Assembly (NCBI GenBank): GCA_949358305.1
Contig: OX442319.1
Coordinates: 2,358,001 to 2,418,000 of the forward strand
Origin: Strigamia acuminata
Lineage: Eukaryota > Arthropoda > Chilopoda > Geophilomorpha > Linotaeniidae
DNA: 60,000 bases
Reading direction: 5' to 3'
A program made the translations under genes and the position numbers. This document shows positions 1 through 10,257 of this stretch, in pieces (the first letter of the stretch is position 1; the number at the start of each line of letters is the position of its first letter). Under the pieces are notes generated by a model. That model was not told the origin of the DNA and searched no databases. It saw nothing but the letters and a program-made list of their open reading frames with translations.

Positions 1-3000
1 GGTGTGTGTTGGACTATGACCGACGGAAGGTCTTTGTGGGGCGAAAAAGTGAAGGATTTAAACCGGAAGTTTTTCCAATGTCAAGAAATTATCTGGAACA
101 AACATTTATTGGCAGACTTACTAAATCAATAAAAATTCCAGCAATGCACGAATGCATGCTTTTCATTGGAGTGAACAATAATAAAACTAATGAAGATTTG
201 TTTGCAGAGCCATTATCCAATTTGACTGATAGATTGGGAGTAATTGGCTGTAAAACTCTAACTACATTTAAGGATGGATCAGGCATAATGCGAGTTGCGA
301 ATCCGACGAAGAAGGCGGTTTATCTGCAGAAAGGAACAGCGATTGCCAAGGCATACCACGTCATTGACATTGGTAGTTTTGAGGAGCAGCCACCTAATGG
401 CTTGAACTTTGATTCCGCCGTGTCAAGTGATCTACTGGATACAAACCAAAAGGAGCAGCTGAAGAGCCTACTGCGTAAGAATGAAGATAGATTTGCCACT
501 TCAGATCAGGATTTAGGCAGAGTAAAGGTCTACAAGCATAAAATAGACACAGGTGATGCACAGCCAATTCACCTGCAGCCATATCGCCGATCCATGAAAG
601 AGAAAGAAGTCGAAGCAGAGGAAACCCAGAAACTGCTTGAAATGGATGTAATCAGAGAGTCCGAGAGTCCATGGAGTGCGCCAGTGCTTTTAATTAAGAG
701 ACGTGATGGCAAATGGCGGTTTTGTGTTGATTGGAGGCGGCTGAATGCAGTGACTAAGAAGATGGTTTACCCACTCCCCCGAATCGACGACACCTTAGAC
801 CAACTGTCAGGTGCGAAGTATTTTTCCATGATGGATTTAATCCAGGGATATTTCCAAGTCGAGATTGATGAGGAGGATAAGGAAAAGACTGCGTTCACAA
901 CGTCTTCCGGTCATTACGAATTTAATGTACTGGGCCAGGGCTTGTGTAATAGTCCTGCGGCATTCCAAAAGCTCATGAACAAAGTGCTTGGTAACCTCCT
1001 AGGAAAAGTGTGTATAGCCTACTTGGACGATCTGATCATCTTTTCAAAGACATTCGACCAGCATTTGGTTGATTTAGACAACGTCTTTTCGAAATTGCGC
1101 ACGGCGAATTTAAAGGTCAAATTAAGTAAATGCACTTTTGGAACGGATACCATTAAGTATTTGGGACACGTCATCAATGCAAAAGGAGTTTCACCGGATC
1201 CACGTAATTTGGAGTCCGTGGCGAAGTTCCCAAAACCAACAACAGTAAAGCAGTTGCAAGGATTTCTTGGATTATGTTCTTATTATCGCAAATTTATTCG
1301 TGGTTTTTCAGACGTGTCCAAGTGCCTTGTAAATCTGACAAAGAAAGAAGAAAAGTATGATTGGGGACCGCCACACGATGAAGCGTTCCAGAAGCTGAAG
1401 ACGGCCCTAACGACAGTTCCAGTGCTGGCTCATCCAAATTTCAGCGAGCCCTTTATGATCTCTACTGACGCCAGTGCATATGGATTAGGAGTTGTGCTGA
1501 AACAAAAGATAAATAAACAAGAACATGTCGTAGCCTACGCTAGCCGACTGCTTAGCAAAGCAGAGCAGAACTATGATACAACGGAGCGTGAGTGCCTTGC
1601 AATCATCTTTGGTATACAAAAGTTCCGACCTTACTTGTATGGCCAAAAGTTCTACGTTATTACGGACCATTCAGCGTTGCAGTGGCTCAAAACTGTGAGA
1701 AATCCCAACGGACGACTCACCAGATGGTCACTCCAATTGGTGGACTATGACTACGAGGTCATTCACAAGAGTGGTAAAAAACATCAAGATGCAGATGCGT
1801 TAAGTCGTATTCCTGAGGCAGTGGGCGAAGAAGAAATAATTGATTTACCTTTGTTGCTACTGGAAAATCTGGACCTACCTGCCGAGCAGCGAAAGGATCA
1901 GAAGCTGAAGGAATACGTTGATGCACTTCGAGATATTGAGCGCCTTTCGAAAAAGAAGAGACGATCTTTACAACAGTTCGTGCTCCAGGATGAAGTTTTG
2001 TTCAGAAGGAAGAATTTCCTGGGCAACGAAAGGTTACTACTGGTTGTGCCAAAACACCTACAGCAAGATGTTCTGCACGAGATGCATGATGGCCTTCCAG
2101 GAGCTCATCTAGGCCTGTCGAAAACTTGGAAAAGAATAAGTACCAGATTCCATTGGCCTAGAATTTATGCAGAAGTCAGAGACTACGTCTTGTCCTGCAA
2201 GAAGTGCGCTGCAGCAAAAACAGATACCACACCACCAAAAGGATTATTGCAGCCCTGGACAACCGTGACCAGACCATTCCAAAGAGTAGGAATGGACACT
2301 TTAGGAAAATTCCCGACTTCAAAGAAAGGGAATAATTATGTGTTTGTTATGACGGACTATCTATCTAGAGCGGTCTGTGCGAGAGCGTCACCAACTTGCA
2401 CGGCCATTGCAGCAGCGGATGCTTTAGTTTATGAGATAATGGTGAAAGAAGGATCTCCAAGGGAAATTCTGACTGACCGTGGTACAGAATACAGAAATGA
2501 ATTGATGGAGGAGGTCTCGAGACTCTATAAATCAAAACATAAAACAACTAGCGGATATCATGCCAGGACAAACGGTTTAACGGAGCGTTTTAACGCAACA
2601 CTTGCGAAAATGCTTCTGAACTACGTAAATGAAGATCATACGGACTGGGATGATTTCCTGCCACACCTGTTATTCTCGTACAACACGTCGGTTCACGAGA
2701 CAACTGGATATACCCCATACTTTTTATTAAGGGGGTATGAAGCAGATGTTAACGTCGATGTGAATCTGAATCTCCCGAAGAAGGAATTCACTTTGAGAAC
2801 TGCAAAATTCATCGAGGCAGCAAGGAGAATCTCAAACCAGAGACTGGAGCAGATGTCAGCTAAAAGCAAAGAAAGATTTGATAAGAACAGAAAGGTTGTG
2901 GAGTTCGAGCCTGGAGAATACGTTTATTTGAAAAAACCGAACAGAAAGGTTGGACTCAGTGAGAAATTACTGCCACAATATTCTGGTCCCTACGAAATAG

Positions 3001-3425
3001 TGCGCCGAACTGCACCAAACGATTACCAAATAGTAGATTCAACTGGTAAAAAATCAGACATTGTTAACGTGGAAAGGTTAAAACCTTACAAGCCAAGGAA
3101 AGAAGTATCCATAATTATGGATAGGAATAGTGAAACTGAGGTGAAGGCGGAAAATTCTAACAAAACTAAGTTGATGGAAAGTAAAGGAATTGAAGAAGTT
3201 AGAATTAACACTAAAAAAGCACTAAAACAATCAAAAAAACCATGCCAAGAAAGATTCATAAGTGACGAGGATCAGATTTCTTTGAAATCGTTGTTCGAGC
3301 CGGAAGTGACGTCGGAGGAACGTTCGAAGAAATTGCCAACAGAGGACGTCGCTGACGAAACACGTGATTTCCGTTCTGAGCGGTTAAGACCACGAGCACG
3401 GACAAATTATCGCCGGTTTTATTGA
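1..3425 (+). CDS. pol: Ty3/Gypsy pol polyprotein (RT, RNase H, integrase), 5' truncated
   Basis: This frame encodes the replication enzymes of the retrotransposon. Residue numbers count from the first Met at position 6. A region typical of the stretch between protease and RT comes first. Reverse transcriptase follows (about 175-390) with the catalytic YLDD at 339-342. RNase H begins near 480, with the catalytic Asp of STDAS at 488. Integrase has an HHCC zinc finger (H694, H701, C731, C734) and a DD35E triad (D764, D824, E860). A GPY/F module has GPY at 994-996 and is followed by a charged tail. The tail shows no chromodomain. The frame is open from the window edge, so the Met at 6 is only the first in view. 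Identification is firm; the clade within Ty3/Gypsy was not determined. Confidence 0.93.
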   Translation, partial: CVLDYDRRKVFVGRKSEGFKPEVFPMSRNYLEQTFIGRLTKSIKIPAMHECMLFIGVNNNKTNEDLFAEPLSNLTDRLGVIGCKTLTTFKDGSGIMRVANPTKKAVYLQKGTAIAKAYHVIDIGSFEEQPPNGLNFDSAVSSDLLDTNQKEQLKSLLRKNEDRFATSDQDLGRVKVYKHKIDTGDAQPIHLQPYRRSMKEKEVEAEETQKLLEMDVIRESESPWSAPVLLIKRRDGKWRFCVDWRRLNAVTKKMVYPLPRIDDTLDQLSGAKYFSMMDLIQGYFQVEIDEEDKEKTAFTTSSGHYEFNVLGQGLCNSPAAFQKLMNKVLGNLLGKVCIAYLDDLIIFSKTFDQHLVDLDNVFSKLRTANLKVKLSKCTFGTDTIKYLGHVINAKGVSPDPRNLESVAKFPKPTTVKQLQGFLGLCSYYRKFIRGFSDVSKCLVNLTKKEEKYDWGPPHDEAFQKLKTALTTVPVLAHPNFSEPFMISTDASAYGLGVVLKQKINKQEHVVAYASRLLSKAEQNYDTTERECLAIIFGIQKFRPYLYGQKFYVITDHSALQWLKTVRNPNGRLTRWSLQLVDYDYEVIHKSGKKHQDADALSRIPEAVGEEEIIDLPLLLLENLDLPAEQRKDQKLKEYVDALRDIERLSKKKRRSLQQFVLQDEVLFRRKNFLGNERLLLVVPKHLQQDVLHEMHDGLPGAHLGLSKTWKRISTRFHWPRIYAEVRDYVLSCKKCAAAKTDTTPPKGLLQPWTTVTRPFQRVGMDTLGKFPTSKKGNNYVFVMTDYLSRAVCARASPTCTAIAAADALVYEIMVKEGSPREILTDRGTEYRNELMEEVSRLYKSKHKTTSGYHARTNGLTERFNATLAKMLLNYVNEDHTDWDDFLPHLLFSYNTSVHETTGYTPYFLLRGYEADVNVDVNLNLPKKEFTLRTAKFIEAARRISNQRLEQMSAKSKERFDKNRKVVEFEPGEYVYLKKPNRKVGLSEKLLPQYSGPYEIVRRTAPNDYQIVDSTGKKSDIVNVERLKPYKPRKEVSIIMDRNSETEVKAENSNKTKLMESKGIEEVRINTKKALKQSKKPCQERFISDEDQISLKSLFEPEVTSEERSKKLPTEDVADETRDFRSERLRPRARTNYRRFY

Positions 3426-3525
3426 ACACCTTGCGCAGAAAGTTCGACTTTATTGAGCGATTAAGCGAGAGGCCAGTAAGTAAAACTGCTTAACATTGTG
3501 TTTCGACTTAGAAGTTGGATAATTT

Positions 3526-3723
3526 ATGATGGACGAACAAATATCTTTGTCCGATTTGGATACTAAGTTAACAGAGGAGGACGAAACGACGATAGATAAG
3601 CGAGTCGGAATGACATCACGACAAACTTATGATTTAAGAAGTCGATTTGCGTTGGAAATCATCAAAGATCATCTGATAACCTTCGAAGAGGATGCGACAA
3701 TTGAAGAAATCGAAGAAGACTAA
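3526..3723 (+). CDS. small ORF downstream of pol inside the retrotransposon
   Basis: This 65-codon frame lies 100 bases after the pol stop and about 310 bases before the 3' LTR. The product would be very acidic (many Glu/Asp, ending EIEED) and has no signal peptide, membrane segment or env-like feature. It could be a remnant of an extra ORF, a detached pol tail or a chance frame. Its amino-acid composition resembles the acidic/basic end of Pol more than random AT-rich DNA. I do not recognise it. Confidence 0.25.
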   Translation: MMDEQISLSDLDTKLTEEDETTIDKRVGMTSRQTYDLRSRFALEIIKDHLITFEEDATIEEIEED

Positions 3724-4035
3724 AATTGAAATTACAATTGTTACTTGTATAATTTTGTGTAAAATTTTGTTTTAGATTTTCTCTTGTGTATAGACAAACA
3801 CGAAGAGTTTAATTTTATGTAATTGGCTTTTCCAAGAAAAGTATTGTTAAACTAAGAATTGAGGGATATAAAGGTAATAGAACAATTCTCGTAAATTTTG
3901 TTAAAAATTTTGTGAAGAGCAAGAATGATGTTGAAAGTTAGAAGTGAAAATGATAATCTCGAAGTAGAAATTTGGGGGTATTTCCATTTGAAACAATTTG
4001 AATTTTGGAGACCAAAATTTTTCAAAGGGGGGGGC

Positions 4036-4579
4036 TGTTACGAGCGCAGACCTCGCTGTACGACAGCGGGCCTAAACGCTCTGTTTAGAGAATTAATTCT
4101 GAAAGCTCTCACTAGGCACACTGGAGTTTCCAAATCCGCTCACCAGTTGTCACTGTGTTAATTATGCACAGGGCAACTGGACTAATCAATCAAGTAGAGC
4201 GGGGGTGGACCCAGAGTTTACCTGGTGAGCTAAGTGGGTTTGAGAGAGCAGAAATGTTCTGAGCCTCAAACAGTTAACATGGTAAGTAAAGGCTTCTGTG
4301 GACCAGCGCACACAGCGCTTGGTCCCACCCCGCCTTTCCAAATTCATAGAGATATAATTTGATTATCATTCTTGCTTTCTTGCTTTATGTTTATGTAAAA
4401 TAAAGGATTATGTTTATCATTTGATTTTGTTAAGTTTGTAATAAGTCCCATAGAATAAAAGAGATTTATTTAAATGATAAATCAGTTCTCTCAATCATTT
4501 CACCTAAAGGATTTCAAGGTCTTTGCTAAATTAATTAGCATTTGTTATGTGTGTGGATCACCCCAACCCACACGTAACA
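4036..4579 (+). repeat. 3' LTR of the left Ty3/Gypsy element
   Basis: The LTR is bounded by TG and CA, with the short inverted terminal repeat TGTTACG / CGTAACA, and is preceded by a run of eight or nine Gs that serves as polypurine tract. An AATAAA-like signal lies at about 4399-4406 and another near 4455. Host DNA resumes at 4580. The 3' 160 bp of this LTR reappears on the minus strand at 49960-50125, which confirms it as a dispersed repeat. Confidence 0.9.
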
Positions 4580-5623
4580 ATATGCAAAACGTTTCATTTG
4601 TCACACTTTTTGGCGTTTTTTTGGTGCAGATTCGTTAAAAAAAACCAGCATTGGCCAATCGATCGATGCTGGCTGCAATGCAGCGAAGTCATAGCTTGGG
4701 AGAAATAGGAGGAGCGTTGTATGTATTTGAATGTATTATTCTGTGCAATATTAAAAGGATTCAAAGTGTAGACATCAATGTGTTTTTTTTTTGTTTTTTT
4801 TTTAATTTGTCGGAATTCACCAAAGTGCGAGCAGAAAGAAAAATCATGTTGGTAAGTTGTAGATTTCTTTCACTAGGCGGAAACGTGTAGCTGATTACCA
4901 GTCGACGAGTCAAGGACCGAGTCGACGAGCACGAGCGTCACGATTGTAAAATTAATCTCGGTGGATAAATTATTGTTGTGATCAAAGCATATTTATTGAA
5001 GCATTTTTTTTCTGTTTTATATTTTAAAACGATTAAATGTGGATAGATTGACTAAAGATCGCCCGTGTTAGACGATGTTATGATACCGGCGGTATTCAAT
5101 ACGGTATAATTTCATTTGTTCGTCTATAGATGGCACTATGTAGTTGCAACTTCCTAGTTTAGGCCGATGTTTTTAGACAGTAGTAGTTTTCAGCCTCGTA
5201 TGAGATCTTTCGACTGTTTTGAATTATTTAAAGTGCAACGAATCAGTTACCGAAACGTTTTATTCTTACCTGAGTCATGAAAATCCTTTTTCGGTGTAAT
5301 AAATAACGAAAATAAATATTAGCCCGCTTAGAGGCTTTACAATCAATGAACGGAACATCAACACGTAGTCTGCGCAGCGGCGGTGGCGATACCTATTTCC
5401 GACAACAAGTAGAAATAAAATAATAAAAGTTCTCAATCAATCCAGTAATTATTTAATTTAAATCATTCAATTTAACGAGTTATTAAAATTTATTTTCGAA
5501 ATAAGAAAATACGGCACGAACTAATTTTTAATTCCAACGCAAAATCTCCCAGAATTCAACTGTTCTCCAACATTAACCTCGCAGCGAATCCACCAAAATT
5601 ATCGCTGGAAAATTAATCGAGTA
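4580..5623. other. intergenic / MCRIP upstream region
   Basis: No convincing gene was seen. The stretch is AT-rich with homopolymer T runs at 4782-4803. A compact GC-richer piece (about 5360-5410) and a long AT-rich leader precede the MCRIP start codon. It probably holds the MCRIP promoter and 5' UTR, but no single site could be assigned. Confidence 0.5.
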
Positions 5624-6887
5624 ATGTATACCATCGCTAAAGGACCTAGTAAACAAGTGGTGGATAAAGCACGCCGTGGTAAGTATGTTCCGGAGGTTCG
5701 CCACATTCTTAACCGACACCTTCCGAGTTAAATTTCTCACCCGCGTTTAATCTGCTTGACGATAGGTATAACGAACTCACAGAAAATCGAAAACCAAAGG
5801 GATTTTCAGAAAAAGTCTGCTGAGCTGGAGGATCCCGCGGAAATGAGGTGAAATAAAGAATGTGACACAAAAGGAGGAATTGAGCATCAAAATTGTCTTT
5901 GTCGTTTTTCTCTTTCTCATTTCCAGCTCACCCAAACCTGTTTTTCATCAAGTGAATGGCAAAAGATCAAATAGTCATCGTTCTCCTCAAGAAGCATTCA
6001 CACCCAATCACGAGGAATTGATTAAATATATTCATGATGGTGAAATTAATTTAGAAAATATTTTTAATTGTTTGGAAAAATTGATTTTTGTGTCGATGTT
6101 TACAGCATGGACCAGAGTCTCAAAGGAATATGAAATGATAAAGCAAAATAACACCGAAGGACGAGTTCCAAACATCACTTACTATCAAGATACGACCGTA
6201 CATCCGCAATTGCAAAGTAAACACTAACAAAATCCACGTTTTGTCCATTTGACGAATCAGAAATGAAATGGCCAACTCAAAAGTACTGCTCACCCCACTT
6301 AACGCTGCTATTTTGTTCCAGAAAAACTGAGCGTAAGTAAAAGTTCAGTTCAAACTGCGTAATAGTGAGGTTTGACGGCCTTGCAATGAAATCCGGATAG
6401 AATGTAAGAAAATTGGTTTGAAAAAATTACAAAGGGGACCCTGGAGCTGGCGTGACAGCCACAAGCGTTGCTTGCATTTGTTTTAATGTAAAATTATATA
6501 AATACAGTCGAAACTCTTTATAAGGAATCGCAAGGGACCCGAAAAATCGATTCGTTATATCGTTCTACGGCCAGCCAACCAAACCAGCCATTTTTAGGTA
6601 TTCGTTATATCGATAATTCGTTATATCGCGATTCGTTATAAAGAGTTTGGACTATACAAAATACACAAATGTGGCGCTTGTCCATTGTCGCGCCAGTTCG
6701 GCACCCCATACAGGTGCGTGCCTTCTGATTCGACAAAGTTCCTAATTATTTTGTCTTTGTTTTTGAATACTTTTTGTTTTCTTGTTAATTATTTCTATTT
6801 TTATTTGTGTTTGTAGATTTTACACCGTTTGACTTGGAGCAGTGGTGGGGACAACGCCTTTACCAGAACCTCACTCAGTCCATCTGA
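5624..6887 (+). CDS. MCRIP: MCRIP/FAM195 family protein (MAPK-regulated corepressor-interacting protein)
   Basis: Five exons join without phase conflict into 143 codons: 5624-5678, 5766-5847, 5927-6039, 6106-6216 and 6817-6887. Introns are 87, 79, 66 and 600 nt with GT-AG ends. The product opens MYTIAKGPSKQVVDKARRG. It carries the family core NGKR...HRSPQEAFTPNHEELIKYIHDAW in exons 3-4 and ends with the hallmark FTPFDLEQWWGQRLYQN in exon 5. Known MCRIP proteins bind the CtBP corepressor and DDX6, are ERK substrates, and act in the nucleus and stress granules; that role is inferred here from the motifs. Exon 5 lies 600 bases away because intron 4 has taken up a MITE. Reading through exon 4 instead gives a false stop at 6227. 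Confidence 0.9.
6505..6653. mobile_element. pogo/Tc1-type MITE in MCRIP intron 4
   Basis: The two ends are inverted copies of CAGTC(G/C)AAACTCTTTATAA, with repeated TTCGTTATATCG blocks inside. The element is flanked by TA on both sides (6503-6504 and 6655-6656 or thereabouts), which fits a TA target duplication. The 150-bp length and absence of coding capacity make it a non-autonomous element. The superfamily assignment rests on the TA duplication and the CAGT-type terminus. Confidence 0.7.
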
Positions 6888-7625
6888 GTTACTGAATTGA
6901 GTTCTGTCAAAGGTGGTGCCAGTGTTGAATTATTGTGAGAGACCGTTTTCGTAAGAAAGAAAAAAAGCTGCTAGAAAAAAAATAAAATTTACGTCTAATA
7001 GCTGCATGGATTTGTTCTTCTGTATTATAAAAACAAAAACAAAAAATAGAAAAATTTGACGGAAAAAGAAATAGAATGAAAGCAATCGTTGTCTCTCTCG
7101 TCAGTCATTTCGCACAAATTGTAAATATCAGTCCAGTCCGGGCCATCGGTTATATTTGTTCAACTGTTATCAAAATGACAAATTATTAAATTAATTCCTT
7201 GTCGGCTGGAAAACAATTACGAATTAATTAGTGGTCCTGGGTCAGTGAATGTTTTTCCTTCGCTGTATTCGCTGTTTGTTTGTTTCGCCTTTTTTTTAAG
7301 CATTGAGGTGAGTTTTCGTAGAGGTTGGCTCGAAAATTCAAGGCGAAAATATACAGGTATTTATTTATTTGTTTATTTATTTATTTTTTTGCGTCGTACA
7401 CTTTTTCGTTTTCTAATATAACACCGTGTGACCATCTACTCGATAAGGTTCTTCGCCTATGGGGGGAGCTGCTGGTCGCGGAAGTGAATATGATCTGAGT
7501 TTTGTTGGAACCAGCATTGAGAATGGTTGGTGGACGACCATCGGCAATGCCCTCCTGCACAGGGTCGGTTCAATCAGCGGTTCGTCAGCGCCCTGTGCGA
7601 TTGTGTTTGTGCGCTCGATCCTAGT
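6888..7625. other. MCRIP 3' flank and spacer
   Basis: The stretch contains the MCRIP 3' UTR with A-rich AATAAA-like signals near 6980, then AT-rich spacer with a TTTA-type simple repeat at about 7355-7388. From 7413 to 7620 the minus strand stays open with balanced composition (it would read ...PLIEPTLCRRALPMVVHQPF...). It joins directly into the minisatellite and lacks a start or a recognisable domain, so no gene is called. Confidence 0.4.
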
Positions 7626-7942
7626 TTGAGGAAAAAATAGGCAGATTTGAGGAAAAATTGGCAAATTTGAGGAAAAATTGGCAAATTTGAGGAAAAATTG
7701 GCAAATTTGAGGAAAAATTGGCAAATTTGAGGAAAAATTGGCAAATTTGAGGAAAAATTGGCAAATTTGAGGAAAAATTGGCAAATTTGAGGAAAAATTG
7801 GCAAATTTGAGGAAAAATTGGCAAATTTGAGGAAAAATTGGCAAATTTGAGGAAAAATTGGCAAATTTGAGGAAAAATTGGCAAATTTGAGGAAAAATTG
7901 GCAAAGTTGAGGAAAAATTGGCAAAGTTGAGGAAAAATTGCC
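7626..7942. repeat. 20-bp minisatellite, about 16 copies
   Basis: The unit is GAGGAAAAATTGGCAAATTT. It is repeated almost perfectly, with variants only at the two ends (AATAGGCAG at the left, CAAAGTT at the right). Each unit has two A/T tracts about 10 bp apart. The 20-bp unit keeps reading frames open on the minus strand; these are artefacts. Confidence 0.97.
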
Positions 7943-8963
7943 AATTCCGTATAAAAGAAATTTTTTTTTATTTAATTTTTTTTCTGCTGGCCCCCAGTTG
8001 CTCAACGGCTTCCCTGCATTGCAGGGTCTGCGGGTGCAACCAATACCAATAACAGACATTCCCTTCAAACCTCCTTCATCAGATGATAAGTCAGGATGAC
8101 CACATCGTGTTGCAGACACCTACCTGGTACCTTGTTGCTTGGATCCGTTTTTTGCCATAGTAGCATTTACGTGCTCGTCACCATTTTCAAAGATTGCCTG
8201 CATATACCGGTAAGCACTTTTAGAAGTGCGGCAGTTGTTTTGCGGCTCGTTCAACACGCCGCGTGCGCATTCGACATTGCGAGCACATTTGGGATTTTTC
8301 CAGCGCGCGCGTATGACATTTCGCGCACATTTGGCGACTTTTCCAGCGTGTTTTCAACGCTTCCACGGGTCGTGTCGACCTCTGCGCCACTTTCCTCTGC
8401 TACACTTTAATAGATGCCGAAATGTTCGCCCGATACAAATTTTGATAATTTCGGCACAAAAAAAGACCCCGCTTCGTCGGCTGTGGGGCTCGGGTTGGGG
8501 TTACGCGCCTTTTTTTCTACGTTTTCCGTTATTTACTCTCGTTTTGAGACACTTTTCGCGTGCACTCCGGGCACGTTTTTCGTGTTTTTCCGTTTGGTTT
8601 GGTTTGATTGCGGGTTTTGGGCGGGTGGGGTGTTTGTGCGAGTCAGTTTGGTGGTTTTGGGTGGTCAGTTGGGCGGGGAGACGGGTTGAACGGGGGGGGG
8701 GGTTTACTATTTTCCAGGCAGTAGTATTAGTTGGTGACGTCATTGTGTATACGAAATTGTTGTAAAAGTGTTGAAGAAAGGTGTTTGGTTGGTTTTTTTT
8801 GTGTTGTTGTTGGAATGTTTGGTTGGTTTGAGGTTTTGCTGTGTGCGTTGTCGCAACTGTGGTGGGATTTTGTATTTTTGTTTTGACGTTATATGTGAAC
8901 TGGAAAATGGAGTGTGCTTGGATGTATCGCGTGTAAATTGGTTAGTTTTGGTGTTTTTACAGG
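7943..8963. other. spacer with a local duplication and a G/T-rich stretch
   Basis: No gene is called. At 8270-8350 two imperfect copies of an about 42-bp unit (GACATT.CG.GCACATTTGG) lie in tandem, within a CG-rich patch. From about 8560 to 8960 the plus strand is strongly biased to G and T, including a run of ten Gs near 8693-8702. Short frames on both strands (8096-8765) have no recognisable protein features. Confidence 0.5.
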
Positions 8964-9427
8964 CATTGGGAGTGAAATTTAAGGTAAATAAAGTTTTTTG
9001 TGCACTGGTTAACACGTTTTCTCTATTTATTTTCGTAATATTTCGGATTACGATTTTAAAAAAGCTAAAAAACGATTATTTGTATCTATTTTTTCGAAAA
9101 CTTTCATCTTCCTTTCGTGTATTTCTGGAACTATAAAAACAAATCATATTTGTTGTCTAAATCTGGTCACACTCTCAATCAAAATAAAATATCTAAAATT
9201 CAACTATTTCTCAATTTTTACCAATTAAAATTTAAATTCATCCATTAATTTTATTTTAAAAACATAACTCGATTTTCAAATAAAAATATATCCCCACATT
9301 AAGCATGCGCAATAAACAACTGACTACTAAGAGTCAGACAGCACCCAAACATGAAATTCCCACGTTTCTTGAACGTTTGGCCCCTTGTCTGTACCTCACC
9401 TCTCTAGGACGACTAAACACTCCGAAA
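8964..9427 (+). promoter_or_regulatory. upstream region shared by both SmD3-like copies
   Basis: From GCATTGGGAGTGAAATTTA at about 8964 onward, the sequence matches 25223-25732 almost base for base up to the start codon. The shared unit includes the AAATAAAGTTTTTTGTGCAC segment and an AT-rich leader ending in a TCCCCACATT box. The match shows that the duplicated unit carried its 5' flank. It was therefore a DNA-level duplication, not a retrocopy. Confidence 0.6.
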
Positions 9428-10233
9428 ATGTCTATCGGGATGCCGATTAAAGTGCTACACGAAGCCGAAGGACAAATCGTGACGTGCGAGACCAACACGG
9501 GCGAAGTTTATCGGGGCAAATTGATCGAGGTTTATCGGGGCAAATTTGTCGAGGCAGAGGACAACATGAATTGTCAAATGGCGAACATCACCGTCACTTA
9601 CCGCGATGGAAGAGTCGCACAGCTTGAAAACGTCTACATCCGCGGCAGGAAAATACGATTCCTCATATTACCGGACATGTTGAAAAATGCGCCCATGTTC
9701 AAAAAGACGGGCAGCAAAGGCGGCCAATCAGCCATTTTAAGAACGCAGGGTAAATTTGTTTTTATAAATATTTTACAAACTTATTATTTTATTGATATTT
9801 ACGTATTTTTTTTATTTTAGCTGCTGCACTGGCCGAACCCATCCACCATAGTACGACTTCGTGTAAAGAATGTTCGTCGGTGATCTCGGACGACGACCCG
9901 GTCTTAGAACGGCCTGTGTTGCCTTGCAGGGAACCGGTGAGGCCGCGCTACGATAGTAGTGACCGCAACTGCGACTCGGAACTGGGAATAAACATTGAAG
10001 ATACTTCGTGGTTTGTGCGCACGAATTTCTCGGGGGGCGTGCACAGGGTGATGGAGTTATTTCTTTCGCTGATAGCTTTGTTGTTGGTATTGGTATTGTT
10101 GGGGTCTGCTGTAGATTTGGTTTACGAGGTGTGGAAGGGTAAAAATAATTACCTGCGGATGCCGTTGGTTTTTATTGTGATTACGTTGTTGGCTTCGATG
10201 TGGCTTCATTATAGGTATAATGTTCGAGTTTAA
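9428..10233 (+). CDS. SmD3: SmD3-like Sm-domain protein fused to a two-span membrane tail
   Basis: Exon 1 (9428-9749) and exon 2 (9821-10233) are separated by a 71-nt GT-AG intron and give 244 residues. Residues 1-100 are unmistakably SmD3, with [19 protein letters not shown], the Sm1 core, [16 protein letters not shown] and the Sm2 motif [20 protein letters not shown]. SmD3 normally forms part of the heptameric Sm ring on spliceosomal snRNAs and ends in an RG-rich tail. Here exon 2 codes instead for [11 protein letters not shown]..., a Cys/Asp-rich linker and two hydrophobic segments (about 186-208 and 222-238). An in-frame 24-bp repeat duplicates VYRGKLIE as VYRGKFVE at residues 27-42, in the beta2-beta3 region. 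The start is fixed by homology; frame upstream to 9305 is probably 5' UTR. It is likely a divergent paralogue. Its function and location are unknown. Confidence 0.8.
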
Positions 10234-10257
10234 TTATGTGAATAAATGGAATTTATC

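Larger units (their letters stand above)
1..4579 (+). mobile_element. Ty3/Gypsy LTR retrotransposon, 3' part (left end outside window)
   Basis: The sequence shows a pol reading frame from the window edge to 3425, about 600 bases of AT-rich spacer, a G-rich polypurine tract (about 4025-4034) and a 544-bp LTR that starts TGTTACG and ends GTAACA. The domain order RT, RNase H, integrase is that of Metaviridae. Gag, protease, primer-binding site and 5' LTR would lie left of the window. Pol has no internal stop, so the copy may be fairly young, but LTR divergence cannot be judged from one LTR. A reverse-oriented LTR fragment of the same family sits at 49960-50125. Confidence 0.93.

Noticed and set aside
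5862-6227. 121-codon frame with an apparent signal peptide
   Set aside because: It starts at GTG and reads through introns; the hydrophobic part is the pyrimidine tract of MCRIP intron 2. The spliced MCRIP model explains it.
7413-8119. Long minus-strand frames with repeated FPQICQFFLKFANFSSNLP-like peptide
   Set aside because: They are produced by the stop-free 20-bp minisatellite, are open in several frames at once, and lack domain or start context.
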